DNA of 64,000 bases from CAWGAJ01 sp963820545 (GTDB lineage Bacteria > Planctomycetota > Planctomycetia > Pirellulales > Thermoguttaceae): assembly GCA_963820545.1 (NCBI GenBank), contig CAWGAJ010000001.1:1-64000 (forward strand), written 5' to 3'. A program made the position numbers and the translations under genes. Positions 1 to 9,013 of this stretch are shown here, in pieces. Under the pieces are notes generated by a model. That model searched no databases and was not told where the DNA came from. It saw only the letters and a list, made by a program, of their open reading frames with translations. Position 1 is the stretch's first letter, and each line of letters begins with the position of its first letter.

Positions 1-156
1 ATTTTACGGACATCCAGCCAATTAAAAACGGAGATTGTTCAGAGCGGTCTAAACGAATTTGTTGGCCTTCGATAAAGTTCAGCATTCGTATCTAGATATC
101 GGAAGGGCCGGCGTTCCTCAACGGCGCATTGGCATTGCGCCGAGAAAGGAGGCCGT

Positions 157-606
157 ATGGAAAGTGATGGGGCTTGGGAGAACGGTGCAGACACAAAAAG
201 CGCGGCCGGCGGCGAAGTGTGTTGGGCAATAGCCGAGGCGAACATAGCTGGGACGGCCATCTTCGACGCTGTTCCTGATCTCATCGCCCTTATCGACCCG
301 CGGTACCGGATCCTACGCGTCAACCGTGCCATGGCCCGGCGTCTGGGCGTGGAGCCTGAGCAAGGCCGTGGTTTGACGTGCTACAACTGCGTTCATGGCC
401 TGGACGCGCCGCCGGAGGGCTGCCCGCACGCCCAAGCTATTGCCGATGGTCAAGAGCACGTCGTCGAGGTCCACGAAGAGCGGCTCGGCGGCGACTTCCT
501 CGTCACTTGCACCCCACTTTTCGATCAGAATGGACGGCTGGTTGGCGCTGTCCACGTGGCCCGCGATATCACCGAACGCAAGCGGGCGGAGGATAAGATG
601 ACATAA
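157..606 (+). CDS. Orphan PAS-domain protein, decayed 3' end
   Basis: A 149-residue soluble protein that is essentially one PAS sensory domain (about residues 30-145). It starts with the usual FDAVPDLIALID strand and ends with the DITERKRAED motif that closes many bacterial PAS domains. A cysteine-containing segment (CYNCVHG followed by GCPHAQ) suggests a metal, heme or redox-responsive pocket; this is an inference. The frame does not end naturally. After the TAA at 604-606 the same frame keeps coding a coiled-coil linker (KVKELEKLTKVMEGRKDRII) with further in-frame TAG codons at 667 and 703. In relatives this linker joins PAS to a kinase, so the gene is probably the fossil N-terminus of a longer sensor. 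The downstream hybrid kinase at 758 is the likely functional neighbour. Confidence 0.65.
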   Translation: MESDGAWENGADTKSAAGGEVCWAIAEANIAGTAIFDAVPDLIALIDPRYRILRVNRAMARRLGVEPEQGRGLTCYNCVHGLDAPPEGCPHAQAIADGQEHVVEVHEERLGGDFLVTCTPLFDQNGRLVGAVHVARDITERKRAEDKMT

Positions 607-747
607 AAAGTCAAAGAGCTTGAGAAATTGACCAAGGTCATGGAGGGGCGGAAAGACCGGATCATTTAGCTGAAGAACGAGATTATGAAATTAAAAGGTA
701 TATAGTCTGAATTAAAAGGTATGATAGTCTATAGTCTATTTTTTTAA
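607..747 (+). pseudogene. In-frame remnant of PAS-kinase coiled-coil linker
   Basis: Continuation of the frame of the upstream PAS gene. It reads as a charged coiled coil interrupted by stop codons at 604-606, 667-669 and 703-705. The codon at 667 stands where relatives have Glu in an IIELKNE motif (GAG to TAG). The tail carries two copies of ATTAAAAGGTAT (about 690 and 712). Substitution-type stops, not indels, point to real decay and not to a sequencing error. Confidence 0.55.
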
Positions 748-757
748 GGGGGGCAAA

Positions 758-3700
758 ATGGTTGAAATATCTGATCCAAAAAGGAAATCCGGGATAAGCA
801 TATTAGGGGACGCTCCCTGGGGGACGCATTTCTGTCAGTTTTACCACACGAAGCAAGACCTGATCGATATTCTTGTCCCCTATTTCAAGACCGGGCTGGA
901 GAACAATGAATTCTGCATGTGGGTCACTTCCGAGCCATTAAACGCTGAAGAAGCAAGGGCTGCGCTGCAGAAGGCGGTAAATGACCTGGACCAGTACATC
1001 AAAAAAGGTCAGATCGAAATTTTAGATTTCAGCCAGTGGTATACCAGGACCGGAAAATTTGCTGCTGACAAAGTACTGCAGGGATGGGTTGATAAAGAAC
1101 AGCAGGCCCGAAAGAACGGGTTTGCGGGTCTTCGCCTTTCCGGCAATACTTTTTGGATCGAGCATAAAGACTGGAAAAGTTTCTCTGATTATGAGGCAAC
1201 CGTTAACAATGTCATTCACAATTATAAAATGCTTGCCCTCTGCTCTTATTCCCTTGATAAATGCGACGCCAATGAGATTCTGGATGTTTTCAGCACGCAC
1301 CAGTTCGCCTTCATAAATAGCCACGGCAAATGGGCAACCATTGAAAGCACCGAACGCAAGAATGCGGAGGAGATGCTGAAGAGGGAGACCAGTGAGTACC
1401 TTGAAAACCTGTTCAACTATGCGAATGCCCCCATCATCGTCTGGGATCCGCAATTCAGAATCACCCGTTTCAACCACGCCTTCGAGTCCTTGACCGGAAG
1501 AAGCGCTGACGAGGTCATTGGAGAGTCTCTCGAGATTCTCTTCCCGCCCACCCTTGTGGAAACCTCGCTGGAACGCATCGCGGAAACGCTGTGGGGCAAG
1601 CGCTGGGAGGCTGTCGAGATCGGTATCCTCCATCGCGATGGGTCCGTCCGGACCGTCCTCTGGAACTCAGCCACAATCTTCGGCCCTGACGGGAAGACCC
1701 TGGTGGCCACCATCGCGCAAGGTCACGACATCACTGAGCGCAAACGGGTGGAGGAGACGCTGCGCGAGAGCGAGACGAAGTATAGAACACTCGTTGAAAA
1801 CCTCCCCCAGAAAGTATTTCTCAAGGATGAAAACTCTGTTTATGTCTCCTGCAATGAACATTATGCTCAGGATTTGAAAATCCAACCTGGTGAAATCACC
1901 GGGAAGACAGATTATGATTTCTACCCCGGAGAATCGGCTGAAAAATACAGGGCAGATGATAAAAGAATCATGGAAACCGGGGAAACTGAAGACTTTGAAG
2001 AGAAATATGTTCATGATGGGCAGGAATTCTGGGTGCATACAGTCAAAACACCCGTCAGGAATGAAAGCAGCAATATTGTCGGTGTACTGGGCATTTTTCA
2101 CGACATCACCGAGCGCAAGCGGGCGGAGGCCGAGATCCGCAGCTTGGCACGGTATCCAGAGGAAAATCCCAATCCGGTCATGCGTGTAAATGAAGACGGA
2201 GCGGTTCTCTACGCCAATTCTCCAGCCCGGGCACTCCTGGAGGAAATGGATTGGCACAAGGAATTACTTCTGCCCAAAGCGCTTCTTGCCAAGGTCCGGC
2301 ATGTCTTTAGAGCGGGCCGATATTATGAATACGAATTGATTTGCCCGAGTGGACGGGTTTGGTCATTCGCTTTCTCGCCAAGCGCCAGCCAGGGATACGT
2401 CAACCTTTACGCCCGCGACATCACCGAGCGCAAGCAGGCCGAGAATTTGCTCTACAAGGAGAAGACTTTGGCCCAGCAGTATCTCGATGTTGCCGGCGTG
2501 ATAATACTGGTGCTTGATAGTTCGGCTAAGGTGAAGCTTGTCAACGCGAAAGGATGCGAGATTTTGGGATACGAGGAGAAGGACATTCTTGGCAAAAACT
2601 GGTTCGAACACTTCCTGCCCGTGAGAGTCCGAGAAGACATCCAGGGCATCTTTCGACGGCTAATGTCTGGAGACGTGGAATTATTCAAGTACGTGGAAGA
2701 TATCGTGTTGTGCCGTGGGGGTGAAGAGAGACTCATCGCTTGGCACAACACAGTCATCCGGGACGAAGATGGCCGGATTGTCGGTACCCTCTCATCTGGA
2801 GAGGATATTACTCAGCGTAGGCGCGCCGAGACACAGCTCCGGCAAAGTGAAGAATGCTATCGTTCTCTTGTGGAGAATGTCAACTTGGGCATCTCAATCA
2901 TAGATCGTAGTTATCGGCTTACCTTGATGAACTCAGTGCAAGCCAAGATGAATGGCACAAGCGTGGAGCAGTGTATCGGCCAGGAGTGTTTTCGGATATT
3001 CGAGAAGCGAGACGCGGTATGTCCGCACTGCCCCGGCACTATTGCCATGGCCACCGGAAGGCCGGCAGAGGTGGAAACGCAAGGCGTGCGAGATGACGGC
3101 AGCACTATTTCCGTGAGGGTTCAAGCATTTCCCACTTTCGGTAAAAACGGAGGTGTGACCGGATTCATCGAGGTCGTGGAGGATATTACCGGCCGCAAGA
3201 GCGCAGAGGCCGAAATGGCCAAAGCCAAAGAAGCGGCCGAAGCGGCCAACCGCGCCAAGAGCCAATTCCTCGCCAACATGAGCCATGAAATCCGCACGCC
3301 CATGACTGCCATTCTCGGTTTCTCCGATCTGCTGATGGCCTCCAACCTCAGCCGACACGAACAGCAAGAGTATCTGCAAGGAATCCAAAGAAACGGCCAG
3401 GCCCTTTTGGAATTGCTCAGCGACATCCTCAATATCTCCAAGATCGAAGCGGGAAAACTAGCCGTGGAACCTGGGAACTGCGCCATCCAACAGGTCCTGG
3501 AAGATACGCTGTTGATTGTAAAGATTCAGGCTGATCAAAAAGGTCTTACTCTGGATGTCAAGTACGACGAGCCGCTGCCGAAAACCATCATTACGGACCC
3601 GGTAAGGCTGCGACAAATATTGGTAAATCTCGTGGGCAATGCCATCAAGTTTACCGAGCAGGGCGGCGTGCGCATTCTGGTTCGTTGCCAAGCCATGGAG

Positions 3701-4762
3701 GCGTGCTCGGCGCGGATCCAGTTCGTCATCTCCGACACGGGGATTGGCATCACGCCCGAAAAGCTAGACGATGTCTTCCAGCTTTTCACTCAGTCTGACA
3801 GTTCCATGACGCGACGTTACGGTGGCGCAGGGCTGGGGCTGGCAATATCCAAACGGCTTGCCAATGCCCTCGGCGGCGACATCGAAGTAACGAGTCAGGT
3901 CGGCAAGGGGTCCACATTTACGCTCACTTTGGCCGTGGAGTTGCCGAAAGAAGAACTATTCCCGCAATCCGTGGCAAGACCTGCGGTAAAAATTTACCAG
4001 GCCCGAGTCCCTGTTGACGTGACGCCGGCTCAGGGCCAAATCCTGCTGGTCGAAGACGTGCCCGACGTGCGCAAGGTGATCTGTGCCGTTCTCGACCGGA
4101 TCGGCCTGAAAACCGACATTGCCGAAAATGGGCGCGTGGCCTGCGACATGGCCACTAGCTCGCTGACCAAAGGCTGTCCATACGACCTGATCCTCATGGA
4201 TATTCAGATGCCAACAATGGATGGCTGCGAAACGACCCGTTGGCTGCGCCAACACAACTGGCAGCGGCCAATCGTCGCCCTGACGGCTTATGCAATGTCG
4301 AGCGACCGCGAAAAATGCCTGGAGGCGGGCTGCGATGAATATCTTGCCAAACCTATAAATATCGCGGCATTGCAAAAAGTTCTAGTTCGCTACTTAGGTC
4401 AGGAAAAAGTCGCGGCGGATTTATTCAAAGAAAGTCCAGAAAAACCACAGGGAATCCTGAAAAGCGGTGTTCTTGCTCCCGCCGTGGTTGCCCAGTTGAT
4501 GCGGGAGTTTCGCGAAGAACTGCCGGGCCGCGCGGAACTGATCGGAAAAGCCTACGACGACAAGGATCGGACACAGTTGATGCGTTTGACACACCAGCTT
4601 AAAGGCGCGGCGGGAATCTATGGCCTAAATCAGATTTCCGATACCGCGCGTCTCGTTCATCAACTTGCTCAAGAGGACGTGGCCCTGGAAGAACTGCAAG
4701 CCACCGTAGCCGAACTGGTGGAGATGTGCAAGCAAGCCGCCGCTCAAGCACCTCGCGAATAA
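758..4762 (+). CDS. MEDS/multi-PAS hybrid sensor histidine kinase
   Basis: A 1334-residue probably soluble hybrid sensor kinase. Residues about 10-195 are a MEDS domain (methanogen/methylotroph DcmR sensory; WGTHFCQFYHTKQDL start). Five PAS domains follow at about 212-335, 340-460, 460-562, 570-690 and 697-815, four of them closing with DITERK or a close variant. PAS5 carries a CPHC motif. The DHp helix has FLANMSHEIRTPM with phospho-acceptor His843. The ATPase shows the N box (NLVGNAIKF) and the G boxes (SDTGIGI, GGAGLGLAIS). A receiver domain follows (ILLVED at about 1095, phospho-Asp1148 in LMDIQMP), then an Hpt domain with His1279 (THQLKGAAG). The protein therefore carries a complete internal phosphorelay, but no output regulator lies next to it. 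No transmembrane segment is seen, so a cytoplasmic signal is likely. The start is supported by AAGGGGGG just upstream. Confidence 0.93.
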   Translation: MVEISDPKRKSGISILGDAPWGTHFCQFYHTKQDLIDILVPYFKTGLENNEFCMWVTSEPLNAEEARAALQKAVNDLDQYIKKGQIEILDFSQWYTRTGKFAADKVLQGWVDKEQQARKNGFAGLRLSGNTFWIEHKDWKSFSDYEATVNNVIHNYKMLALCSYSLDKCDANEILDVFSTHQFAFINSHGKWATIESTERKNAEEMLKRETSEYLENLFNYANAPIIVWDPQFRITRFNHAFESLTGRSADEVIGESLEILFPPTLVETSLERIAETLWGKRWEAVEIGILHRDGSVRTVLWNSATIFGPDGKTLVATIAQGHDITERKRVEETLRESETKYRTLVENLPQKVFLKDENSVYVSCNEHYAQDLKIQPGEITGKTDYDFYPGESAEKYRADDKRIMETGETEDFEEKYVHDGQEFWVHTVKTPVRNESSNIVGVLGIFHDITERKRAEAEIRSLARYPEENPNPVMRVNEDGAVLYANSPARALLEEMDWHKELLLPKALLAKVRHVFRAGRYYEYELICPSGRVWSFAFSPSASQGYVNLYARDITERKQAENLLYKEKTLAQQYLDVAGVIILVLDSSAKVKLVNAKGCEILGYEEKDILGKNWFEHFLPVRVREDIQGIFRRLMSGDVELFKYVEDIVLCRGGEERLIAWHNTVIRDEDGRIVGTLSSGEDITQRRRAETQLRQSEECYRSLVENVNLGISIIDRSYRLTLMNSVQAKMNGTSVEQCIGQECFRIFEKRDAVCPHCPGTIAMATGRPAEVETQGVRDDGSTISVRVQAFPTFGKNGGVTGFIEVVEDITGRKSAEAEMAKAKEAAEAANRAKSQFLANMSHEIRTPMTAILGFSDLLMASNLSRHEQQEYLQGIQRNGQALLELLSDILNISKIEAGKLAVEPGNCAIQQVLEDTLLIVKIQADQKGLTLDVKYDEPLPKTIITDPVRLRQILVNLVGNAIKFTEQGGVRILVRCQAMEACSARIQFVISDTGIGITPEKLDDVFQLFTQSDSSMTRRYGGAGLGLAISKRLANALGGDIEVTSQVGKGSTFTLTLAVELPKEELFPQSVARPAVKIYQARVPVDVTPAQGQILLVEDVPDVRKVICAVLDRIGLKTDIAENGRVACDMATSSLTKGCPYDLILMDIQMPTMDGCETTRWLRQHNWQRPIVALTAYAMSSDREKCLEAGCDEYLAKPINIAALQKVLVRYLGQEKVAADLFKESPEKPQGILKSGVLAPAVVAQLMREFREELPGRAELIGKAYDDKDRTQLMRLTHQLKGAAGIYGLNQISDTARLVHQLAQEDVALEELQATVAELVEMCKQAAAQAPRE

Positions 4763-4906
4763 TCGGACCGGCAGACGCAATCGCGGACAAAATCGCGCGG
4801 TAGCGGGTATTGACAGCGGGATTTCACCAGACGAAACTCAAATATGTCACCCCACCGCCGAGGCGTTCCGGTGTGCGCAAGAAGGGCGGTAAAGTCACGA
4901 CCAGCA

Positions 4907-5905
4907 ATGAATATGCATTCACGCCACTGTGAAGCTCGATCGGTTGCCGTCGCGGGCTGTGCCGTGCAGATATTGGTCATGGCATGGTGTCTTGCCGTCG
5001 AGTCCACGGCCGTGACGGCGAAAGAGGGAAAATCGCCCATCGCGTCGGGGACCTCTGTTGAAATACGTCTGCCGGCAGATCATCAGACGGCCCTTGGCAA
5101 CCAGGAGCAATTGCTCGCCGTCGATCTGACGCACGGCAACGAAACCGGACGATTGAGCGTGAGACGGATCTGGACCGGCGAGCCCACGGTGAATACGGGA
5201 TTTGGCCCGGGTTGGGGCAACATGAACCTTGTCCGGCTTACCATGATCCAAGCCAAGCAGATCCTTGTCTGGCGCGGTGGGCAAGGCTGGCGTCTGGCGA
5301 TTCAACTGGGAGAGACCTTTGAGACCACTGACAGGGCGACCATGCGCCAGAACAAAGACGGCTGGGTAATGCAGACCCACAATGGGCTGCGCCTGACTTT
5401 CGACAGTAAGGGACGTCTGACCAGCGAAGATTCAGGGGCCGGCGTGTCGCGCACATACGCCTATGACTCGAAGGGGCGACTGGCCTCGGTGAGCGCCGGG
5501 CCCGAGAATCTCCTGGCGTATCATTTTCGCGGCCCACAAGGCCTACCCGACACAGTGAAAGACAGGGAGCTGGTTGATGGAAAGGGTTCAGGGTTCAGAA
5601 CTATCCACTCTCCACTCTTCACTGCGTTAGCCAAACTGGTAATGCTTGCGCACGGCCTTTTTCACCTTCCAGGTGCAGTCGAGCCCCTGGGGAAAGACGA
5701 CGTAATCGCCGGGCCCAAAGGAAACGGTCTGCCCGGGCGATTCCACGGTCACCTGGCCTTCCAGAATCAGGCAGGTTTCCTTTTCATCGTAATGATAAGG
5801 AAACTCCGACGGCTCCTTTTCCCACGTCGGACAGGCCTTCATCTTTTTGACTTCCTCGGGCGTTGGTTTTCTGACTTCAATGGGCATAATGTTATCTCCG
5901 TTTGA
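4907..5905 (+). CDS. Rhs/YD-repeat-like exported protein, 3'-truncated
   Basis: The N-terminus (MNMHSRHCEARSVAVAGC, then a hydrophobic stretch to about residue 38) looks like a signal peptide. Residues 60-220 resemble the plug segment of Rhs-type proteins and contain two YD-like repeats (FDSKGRLTSE, YAYDSKGRLASV). Rhs proteins normally run over 1000 residues. Here the similarity stops near 5565, at a GGGTTCA simple repeat, and the remaining frame is only the antisense of the cupin gene at 5627-5887. The gene is therefore a 5' fragment. An upstream in-frame ATG at 4844 is possible, but the 4907 ATG sits directly before the signal peptide. The protein is probably not functional. Confidence 0.5.
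   Translation: MNMHSRHCEARSVAVAGCAVQILVMAWCLAVESTAVTAKEGKSPIASGTSVEIRLPADHQTALGNQEQLLAVDLTHGNETGRLSVRRIWTGEPTVNTGFGPGWGNMNLVRLTMIQAKQILVWRGGQGWRLAIQLGETFETTDRATMRQNKDGWVMQTHNGLRLTFDSKGRLTSEDSGAGVSRTYAYDSKGRLASVSAGPENLLAYHFRGPQGLPDTVKDRELVDGKGSGFRTIHSPLFTALAKLVMLAHGLFHLPGAVEPLGKDDVIAGPKGNGLPGRFHGHLAFQNQAGFLFIVMIRKLRRLLFPRRTGLHLFDFLGRWFSDFNGHNVISV
5627..5887 (-). CDS. Small cupin-domain protein
   Basis: An 86-residue single-domain cupin (RmlC-like beta barrel). The first cupin motif is degenerate (YHYDEKETCLILEG), with a His and Glu pair suited to metal binding. The second is FGPGDYVVFPQGLDCTWKV. Very short cupins of this kind are usually DUF861-like or sugar-metabolism related, but the substrate cannot be read from the sequence. 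The start is supported by GGAG eight bases upstream of the ATG (ACGGAGATAACATT). The gene is convergent with the truncated Rhs-like gene and overlaps its read-through frame, so this gene is the real one on that stretch. Confidence 0.8.
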   Translation of the reverse strand: MPIEVRKPTPEEVKKMKACPTWEKEPSEFPYHYDEKETCLILEGQVTVESPGQTVSFGPGDYVVFPQGLDCTWKVKKAVRKHYQFG

Positions 5906-5977
5906 TTGAGTGATATATAGAATTTTAATATGTTTGCGCTATGAGAAAAATTATTTAATCCCTATAATAAATATATT

Positions 5978-6205
5978 TCACATCATCATTGTGAATGATT
6001 TTCCTGCCTCAATTGATTGAAGAATGCTTTTCATTTCATCTGGAAGTTCACTTGCATTTATATGACGTGCAATTAATCTTGCGCTAATTGAAATATGAAA
6101 TATCTCTTGCGCCCAAGTAGATAACTTTGCTAATACCTCTTTTCCAGACACAGCCGCTAACCTTCCATCGAGGCTATCCCATGCCTGGTCTAATTTCTTT
6201 ATCAT
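5978..6205 (-). CDS. Small hypothetical protein
   Basis: A 75-residue ORF with a plausible helical composition (MIKKLDQAWDSLDGRLAAV start) and no recognisable domain. The ribosome binding site is weak (TTGGACAAATAAA before the ATG). The local DNA is more AT-rich than the flanking genes. It could be a real small protein or a chance ORF. Nothing in the sequence indicates a function. Confidence 0.4.
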   Translation of the reverse strand: MIKKLDQAWDSLDGRLAAVSGKEVLAKLSTWAQEIFHISISARLIARHINASELPDEMKSILQSIEAGKSFTMMM

Positions 6206-6448
6206 TTTATTTGTCCAAGATATTCAATACATACTGAGAATTAACAACACAACATCGGGCACTGGTGCCTGAGATAAACAGAGGTAGAAAATTCAGAATT
6301 TTCGCCTAAGATGCCGGATCAACAGAAGCGGGATTTATTATACCACATTCACGGCCGAAAACGACGGCTGGAGGGGATGGAAAAGGATGAAGGAGGAGGT
6401 AGGAAGGATGAATGAATGAACAAGAGGGATACGGGATTTGTCGTCTTT

Positions 6449-6469
6449 CCGCCGATTGTTAATCGGCGG
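6449..6469. repeat. Perfect 9-bp hairpin
   Basis: CCGCCGATT, loop GTT, AATCGGCGG. There is no T-run on either side, so it is more likely an intergenic palindrome than a terminator. Confidence 0.6.
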
Positions 6470-6483
6470 TTGTTGAAAGTGCA

Positions 6484-6518
6484 TTGGTGGGGCTTTTCTG
6501 CGCTCGACCCACCCTACA
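6484..6518. repeat. GGTGGG/CCCACC inverted-repeat element
   Basis: The arms TTGGTGGGG and GACCCACCC flank TTTTCTGCGCTC. This looks like a dispersed intergenic palindrome. Only one copy is seen in the window. Confidence 0.35.
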
Positions 6519-6685
6519 ACTAGCGATAAACTCGCGGCGGTCCTTGCAAAAAAGGCCGTGCCTGGTTAAAGTGCTGTTTTCAGCGTTCCAACATGCCGCC
6601 GCCACTGATTGGAGATCGGTCGCCTGGCGGTGAATCGGCGCCTTGGCTGCGAGCAACTTCGGCTTTATCATACGGCGGTTTTTGC

Positions 6686-7309
6686 ATGTTCAACTTCTTG
6701 CCCCGGAACACAAAGTTTTTCGCTTATTTCGACCGTGACGCGGAAATTCTGGTTCGCTCGGCGGAACAGTTTTGTCAAGTTCTCGAATGTTTCGGAAATC
6801 CCAAAGCGCATTCCATAGCATTCAAGGAACTGGAGCATGAGGCGGACGATATCACGCACGAGGCGATGTCGTTGTTGCATCGTTCGTTCATCACGCCCCT
6901 GGATCGCGGCGATTTGCGGCGGCTGATCCTGGCCATGGACGAGGTGGTGGATTACATGGACGACGCCGTGCGGCGCATGGCGCTTTACGAGGTGGAACGC
7001 ATCTTGCCCGAGATCTGCCCCATGGGCAATGTGATGGTCGATCTTGCCCGGGCGGTGCGCGAGGCCGTCCATGAACTGCGCAACGTGCGCAAAAAAAACC
7101 GGATTCTGCAGCACTGCATCGAAATCCAGCGACTCGAGGGCGTGGGCGATCACTTACACCACATTGCTTTGTCCTCGCTGTTTAAAAACTGCCAGGAGCC
7201 CTTACTGGTGATGAAGTGGAAGGAAATCATCGACCTGATTGAAATGGCCATGGACAGCGCCGAGGAAGTTGCCCACGTGATTGAAGGCATCGTGCTGGAA
7301 AACGCCTGA
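6686..7309 (+). CDS. DUF47/PhoU-like phosphate transport accessory protein
   Basis: A 207-residue all-helical protein of the DUF47 (PhoU-like, TIGR00153-type) family, which pairs with PiT phosphate transporters and probably modulates their activity at the membrane. Diagnostic segments are FKELEHEADDITHEAM and DLRRLILAMDEVVDYMDD, whose acidic residues build the metal-binding sites of PhoU-like bundles. The ATG at 6686 is preferred over the longer in-frame start at 6593, because family members begin with a short MFNFLP-like segment. The PiT gene follows after 17 bases, so the two are almost certainly co-transcribed. Confidence 0.9.
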   Translation: MFNFLPRNTKFFAYFDRDAEILVRSAEQFCQVLECFGNPKAHSIAFKELEHEADDITHEAMSLLHRSFITPLDRGDLRRLILAMDEVVDYMDDAVRRMALYEVERILPEICPMGNVMVDLARAVREAVHELRNVRKKNRILQHCIEIQRLEGVGDHLHHIALSSLFKNCQEPLLVMKWKEIIDLIEMAMDSAEEVAHVIEGIVLENA

Positions 7310-7326
7310 AGAAGGAACGCCGTGAA

Positions 7327-8307
7327 ATGACCTGGATGTTGCTCGCCGTGATTGTGGTGGCCTTGACGTTCGATTTTGTCAACGGCTGGAACGACTCGGC
7401 AAACGCCATCGCCACTGTTGTTTCCACGCGCGTACTCTCGCCGTTTACGGCCATCATCTATGCCGCGATCCTTAATTTATTCGGAGCGCTTATTTCCGAA
7501 CGCGTGGCCGAAACCATCGGCGGCGGATTGGTCGATGCCTCGGCCGTCACGCCCAGCGTGATACTCACGGCCATGATCGCGGCGGCCGGCTGGGTCGCCT
7601 GGTGCACCATCCTGGGGCTGCCTATAAGCGGTTCACACGCGCTTATCGGCGGACTTATCGGCGCCACCTTGGTCAACTCTTCCATGCGTTGGGATTGCCT
7701 GCAATGGTCCGGCATCAATAAAGTGCTCGTCGCCATGTTCGTTTCTCCGGTGGTGGGTTTCGTCGGCGGTTTCGTACTCCTGGTGCTGATCTACTGGATC
7801 GCAAACTTCATGACGCGAAAAACCGTGTTGGCGGTTTTCAAACCCCTGCAAATCCTTTCCAGCGGCTTCGTGGCCCTGACCCACGGCATGAACGACGCTC
7901 AAAAAGTAATGGGCGTAATTACCCTGGCATTGTTCACATCCGGGAAAATCAATTCGATTAATGTCCCCGTGTGGGTAAAAATGCTCTGTGCGTTGGTGAT
8001 GGCCCTGGGAACTGCCGCCGGCGGATGGAAGGTAATCCGCACTTTGGGAACAAAGCTGGCCCATATCCGGCCGGTCGAAGGTTTCGCCGCCGAAACGGCC
8101 GCCGGACTGGTGTTATCTTTTGCCGCCGCCATTGGCGTGCCGGTAAGCACAACGCATACCATCACCGGCTCGATCCTCGGTGTGGGTTCGGCCTACAGGG
8201 CCAGGGCGGTCAAGTGGGGAATCGGCAAAAAAATCCTTTACGCCTGGATATTTACCCTGCCGGTTACCGCCGCCATCTCCGGCATTCTTGGCCTTCTTTT
8301 TCGTTAA
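7327..8307 (+). CDS. pit: PiT-family inorganic phosphate transporter
   Basis: A 326-residue inner-membrane protein of the PiT family (low-affinity phosphate uptake coupled to cations). The two inverted signature repeats are present: FVNGWNDSANAIATVVSTR at residues 17-35 and ALTHGMNDAQKVMG near residue 180. About ten hydrophobic segments are visible and the loop between the repeats is short. Conserved GSHAL and STTHTITG segments occur in each half. The length is shorter than E. coli PitA but normal for the short PiT class that partners DUF47. It follows the DUF47 gene in one operon. Confidence 0.93.
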   Translation: MTWMLLAVIVVALTFDFVNGWNDSANAIATVVSTRVLSPFTAIIYAAILNLFGALISERVAETIGGGLVDASAVTPSVILTAMIAAAGWVAWCTILGLPISGSHALIGGLIGATLVNSSMRWDCLQWSGINKVLVAMFVSPVVGFVGGFVLLVLIYWIANFMTRKTVLAVFKPLQILSSGFVALTHGMNDAQKVMGVITLALFTSGKINSINVPVWVKMLCALVMALGTAAGGWKVIRTLGTKLAHIRPVEGFAAETAAGLVLSFAAAIGVPVSTTHTITGSILGVGSAYRARAVKWGIGKKILYAWIFTLPVTAAISGILGLLFR

Positions 8308-8346
8308 AGATTAACCATCCCCTCCAGTTTGTGTTTGGTGAGGTAG

Positions 8347-8374
8347 TTGACAGTCGGCAAGCTCCTTGTATGCT
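8347..8374 (+). promoter_or_regulatory. Sigma70-like promoter before FHA gene
   Basis: TTGACA at 8347-8352, a 16-bp spacer, then TATGCT at 8369-8374. It lies 35 bases upstream of the FHA start codon and just after the PiT stop, so the FHA gene can be transcribed on its own. Confidence 0.5.
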
Positions 8375-8408
8375 TTATCAGGCTTCAACATCAGAGGAGG
8401 AGTTCACA

Positions 8409-8798
8409 ATGAAGATCGAACTTCAGTGCACGGATTCGCGCACAGGAAAATTCAGCATGGATCAGTTGCCGGTGATTGTCGGCCTAGATCCCGGTTCAGA
8501 CATCTGCTTGAACGATTCCGCCGTGGGCCACTACCAATGCATGATCGACACTGACGACGACGGTTTGATGGTGTGGGACCTGGGCACAAAACTGGGCACG
8601 TACATCAACGGCGTACGGGTGCAGAAAAAAGCCCCCATTATGCCTGGCGATGAGCTTACGTTCGGTCGAAATAGCTTTGTAGTACACTACGATCTCGCGG
8701 GCGCACAGCCGCGACGGCACATCCATACGGCCTCAAAGCCCGAGGCCCGGTCCACTCATCCGCAACAAGCCCGCCGCCGCGAACCGGCAATTTCGTGA
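8409..8798 (+). CDS. FHA-domain protein
   Basis: A 129-residue protein that is almost entirely one forkhead-associated domain (about residues 10-95), a phosphothreonine-binding module. The family pattern is visible as a GLDPGSDI strand, SAVGHYQCMI in place of the usual SxxH motif, DLGTKLGTYING (the LxSxNGT-like loop) and LTFGRNSFVV. A basic, probably disordered tail (HIHTASKPEARS) follows. The start is set by a strong GAGGAGG ribosome site. No Ser/Thr kinase is adjacent, so its partner is unknown. Confidence 0.85.
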   Translation: MKIELQCTDSRTGKFSMDQLPVIVGLDPGSDICLNDSAVGHYQCMIDTDDDGLMVWDLGTKLGTYINGVRVQKKAPIMPGDELTFGRNSFVVHYDLAGAQPRRHIHTASKPEARSTHPQQARRREPAIS

Positions 8799-8800
8799 AA

Positions 8801-8894
8801 TTAGTGCGAGTCGCACTTCCCTGTAGCGTGCAAGTGTCTCGATATTTCGAGGATTTTGAAGCGAAAAGACGCCACAGACAAACTTGAAACACTC
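8801..8894 (+). repeat. Conserved 94-nt element, copy A
   Basis: It aligns without gaps to 37489-37582, with 71 of 94 positions identical. The best conserved blocks are positions 1-30 and 59-80 (both copies have CTGTAGCGTG and GCGAAAAGAC). It begins with the inverted repeat AGTGCGAGTCGCACT. No gene follows on this strand, so the element is not simply a gene's promoter. Confidence 0.65.
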
Positions 8895-9013
8895 AAGACA
8901 AACTCCGCCGGGCACGGTTCGGCAAAATCATGGCGGGCAATGCCCCAGAATAAACGGGCCTGATCCAATTTTTGTGATTAAAGGGATATTTCTTGCGTTT
9001 TCAATTCCAAACA

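Larger units (their letters stand above)
6206..6685. other. Intergenic region with hairpins
   Basis: No convincing gene. It contains a purine-rich tract (about 6370-6430, GGATGAAGGAGG-like), a perfect 9-bp palindrome at 6449-6469 and a GGTGGG...CCCACC repeat at 6484-6518. The sequence runs directly into the DUF47 gene. Confidence 0.6.

Noticed and set aside
1022..1633. Minus-strand ORF of 203 codons inside the hybrid kinase
   Set aside because: It overlaps well-supported MEDS and PAS coding sequence and has no recognisable protein features.
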